64,000 nucleotides of DNA from Chitinophagaceae bacterium (GCA_016786845.1 JAEUVB010000023.1:1-64000), one strand, 5' to 3'. Counted from the first letter of the stretch, positions 40,165-50,682 are shown. Numbers and translations: made by a program. Notes: generated by a model from the sequence alone, not told the origin.

Positions 40165-41967
40165 TTATACCGTTGTCAGTGATTTAAGAATGGAGGATGA
40201 GATGAAATCGGCGGTAATGGGGGTACCGTCGAAGTTGAGGACCTTGATCATTTTGGAAGGATTGATGTCGAGCTCATTCACGAGTAAGGAACGGAGCTGG
40301 GCATCCCGGTTTTGTTCAATCACAAATACACGATCATGATCTTGGATAAAGGCCGCTACATCCTCATTGAACGGGAAGGCCCTGAGTCGCATGGCATCGC
40401 AGGGTATGCCTTGTGCCTTCAACTGATCGAGGGATTCACGTGCAGAATGTGTGGTCGTTCCAATAAACACAATACCCGTATCACTTTGTTTACCATCTTG
40501 ATAAAACTCCGGCGCCGGAACTAATTTTTTAGCAGTATTCAGTTTTACCAGCAGGCGCTCCATGATGCGCACATAGGTATCTGAATCTTCCGAATAGACG
40601 GCATATTCATCGTGCGAAGTACCTCGGGTGAAATAGGCTCCCTTGGTTGGATGAGTGCCCGGCAAAGTACGGTAAGGCACGCCATCACCATCAATATCGA
40701 GATAACGCCCCCAGCGTGTTTTTGCATTTTCCAATTCTTCGGCACTCAATACCTTGCCACGTTGATAAGCGCGGGCATCATCCCATTGAAACGGCGCAGA
40801 CAAATTATCATTCATCCCCAAATCCAAATCGGTGAGCATGATGACGGGTGTTTGTAATTGCTCGGCCAAATCAAAAGCATCGGCCATCATATCGAAACAT
40901 TCCTTAGGGGTTGAAGGGAATAGCAGTACTTGTTTGGTATCACCATGTGAGGCATAGGCCGCGCTCAGGATATCCGATTGTTGAGTACGGGTTGGCATAC
41001 CGGTAGAAGGACCTGCACGCTGTACATCGACCAATACCACCGGTATTTCGGCATAGTAAGCCAATCCTAAAAATTCACTCATGAGCGATACACCCGGACC
41101 ACTCGTAGCCGTAAATGAACGAGCGCCGTTCCAGTTGGCACCTATAGCCATACCGATGGCCGACAATTCATCTTCGGCCTGAACGATGGCATAATTATTT
41201 TTACCGGTCACCGGATCTACCCGGAGTTCACGTGCATACTCTTCAAAAGCACTCACCAATGAAGTCGATGGCGTAATAGGATACCAAGACACCACAGAAG
41301 CTCCGGCATACACCGCTCCTAAACCGGCAGCGGAATTCCCATCGATCAAAATCATATCGCCCACCAGATCACGACGCTCCACATGAAAGTCTAATGGAAA
41401 ACTATAATGTTCGCGGATATAATCGGCGCCCAAATTCAAAGCTTTCACATTCGGCGCAACGAGTTTTTCCTTGCCTTTAAATTGTTCTTTCAATAATGTT
41501 TCCAAAACTTCAAACTCAATACTGAGCAATACTGCCAGAGCACCGACGTACACAATGTTTTTAAACAATTGTTTTTGACGTGCATCGGTATATTCACGAT
41601 TGCAAATCTCCATCAGCGGCACGCCGATATAGTGGATATCCTCACGAATAAAACTCTCCTGCAAAGGCTTGGTACTGTCGTAAAAAAAGTATCCGCCCGG
41701 TCTTACACTCTCCACATCCTTTTTCATACTCTGAGGATTCATACTCACCATGAGGTCTATACCTGCACGGCGTCCGAGATATCCTTTTTCACTCACCCTC
41801 ACTTCATACCATGTAGGGAGTCCCTGAATATTAGAAGGGAAAATATTTTTTGGGGCGATAGGCACACCCATTCGGAAAATCGATTTCGCAAATAGAAGAT
41901 TGGCGCTGGCCGAACCGGTTCCGTTTACATTGGCAAAACGAACGACAAAATCATTGATTGAACTCAT
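40165..41967 (-). CDS. korA: 2-oxoacid:ferredoxin oxidoreductase, fused gamma-alpha subunit
   Basis: About 600 aa. An N-terminal gamma domain (about 1-185: G-T-G-S-A-S-A-N-L-L-F-A-K) is fused to the alpha pyrimidine-binding domain (Y-P-I-T-P-S-T, then A-E-D-E-L-S-A-I-G-M-A-I-G-A and S-G-P-G-V-S-L-M). The start at 41967 is chosen because its ATG overlaps the upstream TGA by 4 bp; the reading frame extends further upstream but only inside the preceding gene. It works with korB and probably with the oxidoreductase encoded upstream. Confidence 0.92.
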   Translation of the reverse strand: MSSINDFVVRFANVNGTGSASANLLFAKSIFRMGVPIAPKNIFPSNIQGLPTWYEVRVSEKGYLGRRAGIDLMVSMNPQSMKKDVESVRPGGYFFYDSTKPLQESFIREDIHYIGVPLMEICNREYTDARQKQLFKNIVYVGALAVLLSIEFEVLETLLKEQFKGKEKLVAPNVKALNLGADYIREHYSFPLDFHVERRDLVGDMILIDGNSAAGLGAVYAGASVVSWYPITPSTSLVSAFEEYARELRVDPVTGKNNYAIVQAEDELSAIGMAIGANWNGARSFTATSGPGVSLMSEFLGLAYYAEIPVVLVDVQRAGPSTGMPTRTQQSDILSAAYASHGDTKQVLLFPSTPKECFDMMADAFDLAEQLQTPVIMLTDLDLGMNDNLSAPFQWDDARAYQRGKVLSAEELENAKTRWGRYLDIDGDGVPYRTLPGTHPTKGAYFTRGTSHDEYAVYSEDSDTYVRIMERLLVKLNTAKKLVPAPEFYQDGKQSDTGIVFIGTTTHSARESLDQLKAQGIPCDAMRLRAFPFNEDVAAFIQDHDRVFVIEQNRDAQLRSLLVNELDINPSKMIKVLNFDGTPITADFISSSILKSLTTV

Positions 41968-43754
41968 AGTGCTACTGAACATTGATGACCTGCTTTCGCA
42001 GTATTGTATAAAAATTGTTTCATATCCCAGGCGGCGGTTGGGCAACGTTCCGCACATAGTCCGCAGTGCAGACAAACATCCTCATCTTTCACCATGACCC
42101 TGCCCGTTTTCAAGGCCCCGCTCACCATCAAATCCTGATCGAGATTTACCGAAGGTGCAATCAAATTTTGACGCAGTTCCGGTTCTTCGGCATAGGCTGT
42201 AAAGGTGATACAATTGGTCGGACATACATCCATACACGCATCGCACTCGATACATTTATCATCGGTGAAGATGGTTTGAACGTCGCAGTTGAGACAACGT
42301 TCGGCCTCTTTAAATGCTGTGGCTAAATCAAACCCTAACTCCACTTCTTTCTTACGATCCTTTAAGGTCTCTGCCTTATCGGCCTGAGGCACAGGGAATC
42401 GAAGATCGTTGGTGACATCATTATCATAGGCCCATTCGTGAATGCCCATTTTCGTAGAGAAAAATTTGACATTTGGGGCAGGTCTTTCGTTTACATCCGT
42501 TCCATTACAAAACAGATCGATGGAGATGGCCGCCTGATGACCTTGTGCAACGGCAGTGATGACATTCTTAGGACCCAGGGCCGCATCGCCGCCAAAGAAT
42601 ACATTGGGGCGTGTAGACACAAAGGTATTCGGATTCACCACCGGCATATTCCATTGGTCAAATTCCAATCCCAAATCACGTTCGATCCATGGGAAACTAT
42701 TTTCTTGTCCGATGGCAATCAAAACTTCATCGGCCTCAATAAATACTTCCGGTTCACCCGTCGGCAACAATTGACGTTTACCTTTTTCGTCGATCACAGG
42801 ATGTACTTTTTCGAACATCATCCCTTTCAATATACCATCCTCCACTACAAATTTCTTAGGCACATGATTATCGATGATGGGAATATCTTCATGCATGGCA
42901 TCTTCCTTTTCCCAGGGTGAAGCTTTCATTTCGGCGAAAGGACTACGAACCACCACCTTCACTTCTTCACCTCCTAGGCGGCGAGACGTACGGCAGCAAT
43001 CCATAGCGGTATTTCCACCACCGAGTACGATGACTTTTTTACTGACCTTGGTGATATGTTCAAATGCAACGCCGGCCAGCCATTCGATACCGATATGGAT
43101 GAACTTGGCTCCTTCATCACGTCCTTCAATTTTCAGATCACGACCCTTAGGGGCTCCCGTTCCGATGAAGACCGCATCATAGTTTTGATCCAAAATTTCT
43201 TTCAGACTCGAGACATAGGTTTTAAAGTGGGTATGTATACCAAAGTTAAGAATGCGATCGACTTCTTCATTCAATACTGCAGCCGGCAAACGGAAGGATG
43301 GAATTTGCGTACGCATCATACCACCACCTAAATGATTTTCATCATAGAGATGCAGTTCATAACCTAAAGGTGCGAGATCGCGTGCGACGGTTAAGGAAGC
43401 CGGACCGGCACCAATAAGGGCGATGCGCTTACCATTTTTCGCCGAAGGAATATCGGGCATATATTGTTCGATATCACCTTTGAAATCTGCAGCCACACGT
43501 TTGAGTCGGCAGATGGCTACAGGTTCTTCTTCTACCCTTCCACGACGGCAAGCAGGTTCACAGGGTCTGTCGCAAGTGCGCCCGAGCACTCCCGGGAAAA
43601 CATTCGATTCCCAATTGACCATATAGGCTTCGGAATATTTTCCGGCAGCAATGAGTCTGATATATTCAGGTACCGGGGTATGGGCAGGACAGGCGTACTG
43701 ACAGTCGACCACTTTATGGAAGTATTCCGGATCTTTTGTTTTTGTTGATTCCAT
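41964..43754 (-). CDS. GltD-like NAD(P)H oxidoreductase with C-terminal ferredoxin domain
   Basis: A 596-aa iron-sulfur flavoprotein resembling the glutamate synthase small subunit. An N-terminal cysteine region (C-Q-Y-A-C-P-A-H-T-P and C-D-R-P-C-E-P-A-C) is followed by FAD and NAD(P) Rossmann motifs (L-I-G-A-G-P-A-S and V-L-G-G-G-N-T-A-M-D). A C-terminal 2x4Fe-4S ferredoxin domain has C-I-E-C-D-A-C-M-D-V-C-P and C-L-H-C-G-L-C-A-E-R-C-P. It overlaps korA by 4 bp. It probably transfers electrons between the KOR complex and NAD(P)H. No glutamate synthase large subunit is nearby. Confidence 0.88.
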   Translation of the reverse strand: MESTKTKDPEYFHKVVDCQYACPAHTPVPEYIRLIAAGKYSEAYMVNWESNVFPGVLGRTCDRPCEPACRRGRVEEEPVAICRLKRVAADFKGDIEQYMPDIPSAKNGKRIALIGAGPASLTVARDLAPLGYELHLYDENHLGGGMMRTQIPSFRLPAAVLNEEVDRILNFGIHTHFKTYVSSLKEILDQNYDAVFIGTGAPKGRDLKIEGRDEGAKFIHIGIEWLAGVAFEHITKVSKKVIVLGGGNTAMDCCRTSRRLGGEEVKVVVRSPFAEMKASPWEKEDAMHEDIPIIDNHVPKKFVVEDGILKGMMFEKVHPVIDEKGKRQLLPTGEPEVFIEADEVLIAIGQENSFPWIERDLGLEFDQWNMPVVNPNTFVSTRPNVFFGGDAALGPKNVITAVAQGHQAAISIDLFCNGTDVNERPAPNVKFFSTKMGIHEWAYDNDVTNDLRFPVPQADKAETLKDRKKEVELGFDLATAFKEAERCLNCDVQTIFTDDKCIECDACMDVCPTNCITFTAYAEEPELRQNLIAPSVNLDQDLMVSGALKTGRVMVKDEDVCLHCGLCAERCPTAAWDMKQFLYNTAKAGHQCSVAL

Positions 43755-43867
43755 GCAGGAAATGAGTTTATCTATGGTTGAAATATAGTTCTGACAAATG
43801 TAGTAAAAGAAAAAGCGAATTCATAGTCAAAAAGAAGGTTGAAATTTGAAGCTTATCAAAGAAAAAA

Positions 43868-43890
43868 ATACCCCGACCAGAGCCGGGGTA
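43868..43890 (-). terminator. Rho-independent terminator after the APC transporter
   Basis: TACCCCG/CGGGGTA stem with a short loop. On the minus strand it is followed by a run of T, about 10 bp past the stop at 43901. Confidence 0.85.
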
Positions 43891-43900
43891 TACTAAAAAT

Positions 43901-45385
43901 TTATTTTTGGTTTTCTTCCATATTGCGGAGTTTGCTATGCTTTTTACTATATCCGAAATAGATGATAAAGCCGAGTGCCAACCAGGCAAACAGCCGGAGC
44001 CAGTTGACCCAGCCCAGACCGATAATCATGAGTAAACAGAAAAGTATACCTAAGATCGGTACCAGTGGAACCCAAGGTGTTTTGAATCGACGAGGAAGAT
44101 CTGGTTCAGTTTTGCGAAGGATGATGACCCCGGCACAAACCAGAATGAAGGCAAACAAAGTACCGATACTACTCATATCACCCACGACATCACCTGGAAC
44201 AAAAGCGGCAAACAAGCCCACGATAATCATTACAAAAAGATTGGCCTTATAAGGCGTTTTGAATTTTGGATGTAAGGCGCTAAAACGAGTCGGCAAAAGA
44301 CCGTCGCGACTCATACTGTAGAATACACGACTTTGACCGAGCAGCATCACCAGGATAACGGAAGAGAACCCTGCCAGAATAGCCACGGTAATAAACTTAC
44401 CCAACCATCCATAACCCGTCATATAAGTATTGATGGCGGCGGCCACGGAAGCCTCCTTACCCTGAGTACGGAAAAATTCTACCGGCGCAATACCTGTGAG
44501 TACGTGGGCAAAAAGAATATAAAGTATAGTACAGATCAATAAAGAACCTAAGATACCGATCGGCATATCGCGCGAAGGATTCTTAGCTTCCTGAGCAGCT
44601 GTGCTCACCGCATCGAAACCAATGAAGGCAAAGAATACCACGCCCGCTGCTCCAATAATACCCCAGAAACCACCAAAGGTGTGACTGATGCCGGATTCAT
44701 TTGTGAATTTGGTAACCTCAGGTATATAAGGTGTATGATTTTCGGTCGTCATGAAGCCCCAACCTAATACGATCACCAATACCACGATGGCAACTTTTGT
44801 AATCACAATCAGGTTATTCACCAAGGCACTTTCGTGAGTCCCTCTGATGAGCAAAAAGGTAAGTACTACGATGATAAACAATGCCGGCAAATTAATCCAA
44901 CCATGCACGCCCCCATCACTGACCTGAAAAGGCGAGTGACACCATTCATAAGGTATGGCACCCACATGCAGTACATTGGTCAATAAATTATTGAGGTATT
45001 CGCTCCAGGCTATCCCAACCGTAGCGGCACCCACTGCATATTCCAGTACCAGATCCCAACCGATGATCCATGCCACTAATTCGCCCATGGTAGCATAACT
45101 GTAAGTATAAGCACTACCGGCGATAGGTATGGACGATGACAATTCGGCATAACACAAACCGGCAAAGGCGCAACCAATGGCGGCAATAATAAATCCGAAA
45201 GTAACTGAAGGACCGGCGTGTTCGGCGGCCGCTGCGGCAGTACGTACAAACAAACCGGCACCGATAATGGCACCAATACCCAAAGCAATCAAGGCCCCGG
45301 CACCCAAGGTCCGTTTCATCCCTTTTTCTGTGTCATCCGCTTCGGCCATCAAATGGCTCAACGGCTTTTTGATAAATAAACTCAT
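43901..45385 (-). CDS. APC-superfamily amino acid transporter (cationic amino acid type)
   Basis: A 494-aa inner-membrane permease with about twelve transmembrane helices. The first carries the substrate-site signature G-I-G-A-I-I-G-A-G-L-F-V-R-T. Later motifs include F-F-A-F-I-G-F-D-A-V-S-T-A-A-Q-E-A-K-N-P and the S-M-S-R-D-G-L-L-P loop. A short charged tail ends the chain. Proton-coupled uptake of amino acids is expected; specificity cannot be read from sequence. It is a single-gene unit with its own terminator. Confidence 0.92.
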   Translation of the reverse strand: MSLFIKKPLSHLMAEADDTEKGMKRTLGAGALIALGIGAIIGAGLFVRTAAAAAEHAGPSVTFGFIIAAIGCAFAGLCYAELSSSIPIAGSAYTYSYATMGELVAWIIGWDLVLEYAVGAATVGIAWSEYLNNLLTNVLHVGAIPYEWCHSPFQVSDGGVHGWINLPALFIIVVLTFLLIRGTHESALVNNLIVITKVAIVVLVIVLGWGFMTTENHTPYIPEVTKFTNESGISHTFGGFWGIIGAAGVVFFAFIGFDAVSTAAQEAKNPSRDMPIGILGSLLICTILYILFAHVLTGIAPVEFFRTQGKEASVAAAINTYMTGYGWLGKFITVAILAGFSSVILVMLLGQSRVFYSMSRDGLLPTRFSALHPKFKTPYKANLFVMIIVGLFAAFVPGDVVGDMSSIGTLFAFILVCAGVIILRKTEPDLPRRFKTPWVPLVPILGILFCLLMIIGLGWVNWLRLFAWLALGFIIYFGYSKKHSKLRNMEENQK

Positions 45386-45496
45386 GGAATATATTTTTTG
45401 TAATTTCGGAGTAAGATAGAAAGATTTACTTAATCAACAAATTTGATTGAAAAATCATCGGGCATATTTGGGCAAAACGCTTTAGTTTTGAAGCGA

Positions 45497-46000
45497 ATGA
45501 TCAGGATCGGAAAAATCAGGGCCTTACATGGATTTCGCGGACAAGTTGTACTGCAACATGAATTGAAAAACCCTAAATTATTAAAAGCAGGCACGGCCCT
45601 ATTGCTTGAAATATGGCCGGAAAGTTATATCCCCTTTTTTATCAAGGAAATCAATCATACGGCTTCGAATGAATGTCTGGTCCTTTTTGAGGAAACAGAA
45701 TCCCGCGAAGCCGCGTCAGCTATCTTGCGTAAGACTGTCTATCATCCGGATTCCGAAACCGTGAAAACCGCTTTGGTCAATTCCTGGGCGGCCGTCATTG
45801 GGTTCAAACTCCTTGATCAGGATGGACGCTACATCATGCAGATCGATGATATTTTGGAACATATCGGCGGATTGCTCATTGAAGGAAAATATCAGGGGCG
45901 CGATATGCTGATCCCGTTTTCAGAAGACCTGCTGATTGAAACCCGTCCCGACAAAAAAGAAATTGTGTTACAAATTGCCGAAGGCTTATTAGACCTTTGA
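45497..46000 (+). CDS. rimM: Ribosome maturation factor RimM
   Basis: A 167-aa protein for 30S subunit assembly that binds ribosomal protein S19. The N-terminal RimM barrel begins [13 protein letters not shown]. The C-terminal PRC barrel contains G-F-K-L-L-D and I-P-F-S-E-D. The ATG at 45497 fits the family start; upstream codons add an unrelated tail. trmD follows 28 bp later, the classic gene order, although rpsP is not directly upstream. Confidence 0.93.
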   Translation: MIRIGKIRALHGFRGQVVLQHELKNPKLLKAGTALLLEIWPESYIPFFIKEINHTASNECLVLFEETESREAASAILRKTVYHPDSETVKTALVNSWAAVIGFKLLDQDGRYIMQIDDILEHIGGLLIEGKYQGRDMLIPFSEDLLIETRPDKKEIVLQIAEGLLDL

Positions 46001-46028
46001 TCCACATTCAACTTTATATGATTTAACC

Positions 46029-46706
46029 ATGCGCATAGATATCATTACCGTTTTACCCGATCTCTTGGAGAGCCCGCTGAATCATTCCATCATGAAGCGT
46101 GCCCGCGAAAAAGGATTGCTCGAAGTGCATATCCATTCCCTCAGAGACTATGCCATTAACAAATACGGACAAGTAGATGATACGCAATTTGGTGGTGGTG
46201 CAGGCATGGTGATCATGTGCGAGCCTTTGTCGAAAGTGATCGAGAAACTTAAATCGGAACGCAACTACGATGAAATCATATACCTGACGCCTGACGGAGA
46301 AACCTATCATCAACAAACCGCCAATCGTCTTTCGCTGAAAGAAAATTTGATGATGATTTGCGGACACTATAAAGGAATAGACCAGCGCATACGGGATCTT
46401 TATGTGACGCTCGAAATCTCCATTGGCGACTATGTCCTCAGTGGTGGCGAACTTGCCGCGGCTATACTCACCGATAGTATTGGTCGCTTATTGCCCGGAG
46501 TATTGAATGATGAAACTTCTGCCCTCACCGATTCGCATCAGGATGGATTATTAGCGCCACCGGTGTATACACGTCCGGCAGAATTTATGGGATTGAAAGT
46601 ACCGGATATTTTATTGAGCGGACACTTTGCCAAAATTGAGGAATGGCGACATGAGCAAGCGGTAGAACGTACTCAGCAGAGAAGACCGGATTTGATGAAG
46701 GACTGA
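46029..46706 (+). CDS. trmD: tRNA (guanine37-N1)-methyltransferase TrmD
   Basis: A 225-aa SPOUT methyltransferase that makes m1G37 in tRNA. The trefoil-knot SAM site is visible: [16 protein letters not shown] and [13 protein letters not shown]. The catalytic Asp is in the [12 protein letters not shown] region. Full length, and probably cotranscribed with rimM. Confidence 0.97.
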   Translation: MRIDIITVLPDLLESPLNHSIMKRAREKGLLEVHIHSLRDYAINKYGQVDDTQFGGGAGMVIMCEPLSKVIEKLKSERNYDEIIYLTPDGETYHQQTANRLSLKENLMMICGHYKGIDQRIRDLYVTLEISIGDYVLSGGELAAAILTDSIGRLLPGVLNDETSALTDSHQDGLLAPPVYTRPAEFMGLKVPDILLSGHFAKIEEWRHEQAVERTQQRRPDLMKD

Positions 46707-46855
46707 TTAGAATTTTCAAATGATTAGAAAGCTTCCTTCGTGACTGTACTTTGCGGCAACGATTGAAGCGGAAAGCCCACAGCTTCGACGCAGGAGAAGC
46801 GAGGACTTGAAGCGTAAAGCGTGTTCGCCGCCCAAATAAAATTTTCTGTAAACTT

Positions 46856-47395
46856 TTAAGATTTCGGGATGCCCGGTTCTGTCGCAGAGGATTCTATGTT
46901 AGGTGTTACCTCCGGTTTAGCCGGCATCAATTTACCTAAAACCTCTTTCTTATGATTAAAATAGGTCTCGACTTTCCCTAATTCTGTGGCTGCACTTTGG
47001 ATAACTGCACGACTTTTACGCTGTGCCCTTTTGAGGGTACCGATATAAATCAGCAAAATTCCAATAAGGATAACCAACAGTTTCACTGCATAATGAAACA
47101 TATCCATATCTCCTTTATTCGTAACCGCAGTGAGGTAGATTTTTTTGTGCAGAATTTCTCCTAAAATATAAAAAGGAAAAATCGAATTCATAATAAAGGT
47201 TAGACCGAAGCATGCGAAACCGGTGATATAAAAAAAGATCTCCGTAATGATACCCAATCCTGAACTCAGCAATAGCATGGCCCTATTTCGTTTGATATTG
47301 AGCAGCAGCGGAGCGATGTCGGCCAACAAACGATCTGCATCTGCCAATTGCTGTTCTGTGTCGAAAGGTGCTTTTTTCTCGGAATTGAAAAACAT
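46856..47395 (-). CDS. Hypothetical membrane protein
   Basis: A 179-aa protein. The N-terminus is soluble and charged. There are two or three transmembrane stretches (about 40-60 and 63-83, then 105-125), then a basic cytoplasmic-looking helix and a Pro/Glu/Ser-rich tail. No family is recognised. It is divergent from the M13 peptidase gene across a 68-bp gap. Confidence 0.65.
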   Translation of the reverse strand: MFFNSEKKAPFDTEQQLADADRLLADIAPLLLNIKRNRAMLLLSSGLGIITEIFFYITGFACFGLTFIMNSIFPFYILGEILHKKIYLTAVTNKGDMDMFHYAVKLLVILIGILLIYIGTLKRAQRKSRAVIQSAATELGKVETYFNHKKEVLGKLMPAKPEVTPNIESSATEPGIPKS

Positions 47396-47463
47396 GGTTC
47401 AAGGAATTTATGATTTTGATAGCGAAACGCTACATTTGCGCACACTGTAAAATTACAACATCT

Positions 47464-49506
47464 ATGAAATTATCTTCCTACATTCTTTTGGGGTTTCCCT
47501 TCCTGCTTATGGCTTGCGGAAACCAAGAAACTAAACCGGCGAACAGCAAACCAGGTGATGTATTAGCTACACATATCGATACCACCATACATCCCGGCGA
47601 TGATTTTTTTGAATATGCCAATGGCGGCTGGATGAAACGAAACCCGATACCCGCCAGTGAAAATGGTTGGGGTATCTTTAATTTGGTGGCCGATGAAAAC
47701 TATAGTCGCATCCGTAAAATCAGTGAAGAAGCGACCAATGCGACTGCCGAAAAAGGAACACCTAGCCAGCAAATCGGTGATTTCTTTTATTGTGGCATGG
47801 ATTCTACCGGTATAGAAAAGAACGATTTGAAACCTTTACAGGAAGAATTGGCTAAAATTGAAGCCATTAAAACCAAGGAAGACCTCATTCATGTGATTAC
47901 TGATTTGCAGTATATCGGTGTGGGTCCGGCATATAGCATCGGTGTGGGCCAGGACATGAAGAACAGCGAAAAAAATGTGGTGTATTTATCTCAAGGCGGA
48001 TTGGGATTACCGGACCGGGATTACTATTTTAATACCGACGAAAGAACCAAGAATATTCGCATGGAATATGCCAAGCATGTATACAATATGCTCAACATGA
48101 TCTACGCCGATACAACGAAAGCAAAAAGTTTAAGCAGCGCCATCATTAAACTGGAAACAGATATGGCTACGGCGCATAAGAAATTGGAAGACCTGAGAGA
48201 CCCTTATGCCAACTACCACAAAAAGAGTGTGGCAGAAATGAATCAACTGATGCCATCGGCTGATTGGGCTTTGGTTTTAAAAACACTCAATCTGAATACA
48301 GATACCCTGATCGTGGGTCAACCTGCTTTTTATACCAAACTGAACAGCCTAATCAGCAGTACACCTTTATTGGTTTGGAAAGCTTACCTGAATTGGCAGT
48401 TAGTGACTTCCTTCGCTCCTTATTTGAGTAGTCGTTTCGATCAGGAACATTTTAATTTTTATAGTGCCATCATGCGCGGATCGAAAGAACAGCGTCCGCG
48501 TTGGAAGCGTGTATTAGATGCACAGGAAAGCGCCTTGGGTGATGCCCTCGGACAACTGTTTGTGAAAACATACTTTCCCGAGAAAACGAAGAAACGCTAT
48601 GAAGACCTCACCGAGCGTATCGTAGAGAGTTATCGCGAACACATTCAAAAATTAGATTGGATGAGTGACAGTACGAAAGCAAAGGCCTTGACCAAATTGA
48701 ATGCGATCACTAAAAAAGTAGGTTATCCAAACAAATGGAAAGACTATTCAAAAATGAATATCACTCGTGATTCTTATTGCAGAAATGTGATTGAAGGCAA
48801 TAAATGGCATTTCAATTATGAAGCCGACAAACTCAACAAACCGGTCGACCGCACCGAATGGGGCATGACACCTCAAACCTATAATGCCTATTATAATCCA
48901 TCGAACAATGAAATTGTTTTACCCGCCGCTATCTTCACCGCACCGGGCTATGCCGATGATGAAATTGACGATGCCGTGATATACGGATATGTAGGCGCTT
49001 CTACCATCGGGCATGAATTGACCCATGGCTTCGATGATGAAGGGCGACAGTTTGATGAAAAAGGAAATTTGAAAAACTGGTGGAGTGCCGAAGACGAAAA
49101 GCGATTTAAAGAACGTGCCGATTTATTGGTTGACCAATTCAATAAATATGTGGTCCTCGATAGTTTACATCCAAACGGACGTGCTTGTTTGGGTGAAAAC
49201 ATTGCGGATCTGGGCGGTATCGTCATTGCCTTAGATGCCTTCAAAAAAACCAATCAGTATAAAGAAGGAAAATCCATTGCCGGATTGACACCATTGCAAC
49301 GATATTTTATGGGCTATGCGTATGGATGGATGCAAACCCGCAGACCGGAAATGCTGGCTACCCAATTGCTGACCGATGTGCATGCACCTATTTTCTTACG
49401 TGTAAACGGCCCTATGAGTAATTGCGATGCTTGGTATACAGCTTTCGGTGTCACATCTCAACATAAAATGTACAGAGACAGTTTGAGCCGGGTGAGGATT
49501 TGGTAA
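47464..49506 (+). CDS. M13-family metallopeptidase (neprilysin/PepO-like) lipoprotein
   Basis: About 680 aa from the ATG at 47464, which starts a lipoprotein signal (L-L-M-A-C). The zinc site is H-E-L-T-H (about 516) with the third ligand Glu in E-N-I-A-D-L-G-G (about 577). The C-terminal motif R-V-N-G-P-M-S-N is typical of M13. It probably trims oligopeptides at the periplasmic side of the envelope. The nearby hairpin after the stop may be its transcript end. Confidence 0.95.
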   Translation: MKLSSYILLGFPFLLMACGNQETKPANSKPGDVLATHIDTTIHPGDDFFEYANGGWMKRNPIPASENGWGIFNLVADENYSRIRKISEEATNATAEKGTPSQQIGDFFYCGMDSTGIEKNDLKPLQEELAKIEAIKTKEDLIHVITDLQYIGVGPAYSIGVGQDMKNSEKNVVYLSQGGLGLPDRDYYFNTDERTKNIRMEYAKHVYNMLNMIYADTTKAKSLSSAIIKLETDMATAHKKLEDLRDPYANYHKKSVAEMNQLMPSADWALVLKTLNLNTDTLIVGQPAFYTKLNSLISSTPLLVWKAYLNWQLVTSFAPYLSSRFDQEHFNFYSAIMRGSKEQRPRWKRVLDAQESALGDALGQLFVKTYFPEKTKKRYEDLTERIVESYREHIQKLDWMSDSTKAKALTKLNAITKKVGYPNKWKDYSKMNITRDSYCRNVIEGNKWHFNYEADKLNKPVDRTEWGMTPQTYNAYYNPSNNEIVLPAAIFTAPGYADDEIDDAVIYGYVGASTIGHELTHGFDDEGRQFDEKGNLKNWWSAEDEKRFKERADLLVDQFNKYVVLDSLHPNGRACLGENIADLGGIVIALDAFKKTNQYKEGKSIAGLTPLQRYFMGYAYGWMQTRRPEMLATQLLTDVHAPIFLRVNGPMSNCDAWYTAFGVTSQHKMYRDSLSRVRIW

Positions 49507-49515
49507 TTTTTTGGG

Positions 49516-49567
49516 AATGTTGAATGCTAAATGTTCAATGTTTAATATTCGTTCAGCATTCAACATT
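49516..49567. repeat. 13-bp inverted repeat between pepO-like gene and fmt
   Basis: AATGTTGAATGCT (49516-49528) is perfectly complementary to AGCATTCAACATT (49555-49567). The loop and the following bases up to 49590 are built from ATTAAACAT words. It may form a transcript hairpin but lacks a T tail. Confidence 0.6.
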
Positions 49568-49597
49568 TATCATTAAACATTAAACATCATAAAACAA

Positions 49598-50524
49598 ATG
49601 CGCATCATTTTTCTCGGCACGCCCGACTTTGCAGTGGCCTCCTTAAAGGCATTGGTTGAACATGGCTTCAATGTGGTTGCGGTGGTCACTGCTCCTGACA
49701 GGCCTGCCGGCAGAGGCATGAAGTTGCAATCATCTGCCGTTAAAAAATATTCGGATTCTCAGGGATTGCCCTTATTGCAACCTGAAAAATTAAAAGCCCC
49801 GGAATTCCTGGAAGCATTGCGATCCTTTCAGGCTGATCTCCAAGTGGTAGTGGCTTTTAGGATGTTGCCGGAAGTAGTTTGGAACATGCCACCACTCGGC
49901 ACCATTAATGTACATGCCTCTCTCCTCCCCGATTATCGCGGCGCAGCACCCATCAATTGGGCCATTATTAACCGTGAAAAATATTCGGGCGTCACTACAT
50001 TTAAACTTAAGCAAGCCATTGATACAGGGAATATCCTCTTACAGAAAAAAGTATTGATTGAGGAAGAAGAAACAGCCGGCACACTGCATGATAAACTGAT
50101 GGCAGAAGGTGCAAAATTATTGATACAAACATTAAAGGAACTATCCGCAGGCACACTGAAGGAAATTGAACAAGATGCCACATTAGATTCCAAACATGCG
50201 CCGAAACTCTTTACAGAAACCTGTCAAATTCATTGGGATAAAACAGCACAGGATGTAATTGCTCATATTCGTGGCCTTTCGCCTTATCCGGGAGCCTTTA
50301 CACGCTTAAATGGTAAATTACTGAAAATTTATCAAGGCAAAGTAATTATGGGAAATCCTGACCCCAAGCCGGGTAAATTAGTCAGTGACGGAAAAACCTA
50401 TTTACATATTTGTGCTGCAGATGCCTGGATATCTGTGCTGGAATTGCAAATAGAAGGTAAAGTAAAAATGAAGGTCGAGGACTTTTTACGAGGTAATAAA
50501 GTGACTGAGACCGTATGCGAATAA
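49598..50524 (+). CDS. fmt: Methionyl-tRNA formyltransferase
   Basis: A 308-aa enzyme that formylates initiator Met-tRNA using 10-formyl-tetrahydrofolate. It shows F-L-G-T-P-D-F-A, the catalytic N-V-H-A-S-L-L-P-D-Y-R-G-A-A-P-I-N-W and T-G-N-I-L. The C-terminal OB-like domain has I-R-G-L-S-P-Y-P-G-A-F-T. Full length, ATG start after an A-rich leader. Confidence 0.97.
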   Translation: MRIIFLGTPDFAVASLKALVEHGFNVVAVVTAPDRPAGRGMKLQSSAVKKYSDSQGLPLLQPEKLKAPEFLEALRSFQADLQVVVAFRMLPEVVWNMPPLGTINVHASLLPDYRGAAPINWAIINREKYSGVTTFKLKQAIDTGNILLQKKVLIEEEETAGTLHDKLMAEGAKLLIQTLKELSAGTLKEIEQDATLDSKHAPKLFTETCQIHWDKTAQDVIAHIRGLSPYPGAFTRLNGKLLKIYQGKVIMGNPDPKPGKLVSDGKTYLHICAADAWISVLELQIEGKVKMKVEDFLRGNKVTETVCE

Positions 50525-50682
50525 TCACAAACGGCGAAAGAAATGAAAATTTATAATAGTCTATGTCCGTTGAGCAATGATCATGACCGCTTTTTATGAT
50601 GCTTATCAATAATAATTAAAATCTATGGTCACAACGTATTAGCCGTTTTGATGTTGTAGTATAAATACTTTAGTTTCGCGCA

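Noticed and set aside
42438..42920. A 160-residue open frame antisense to the GltD-like gene
   Set aside because: It overlaps the conserved FAD/NAD(P) coding region and has no recognisable features.
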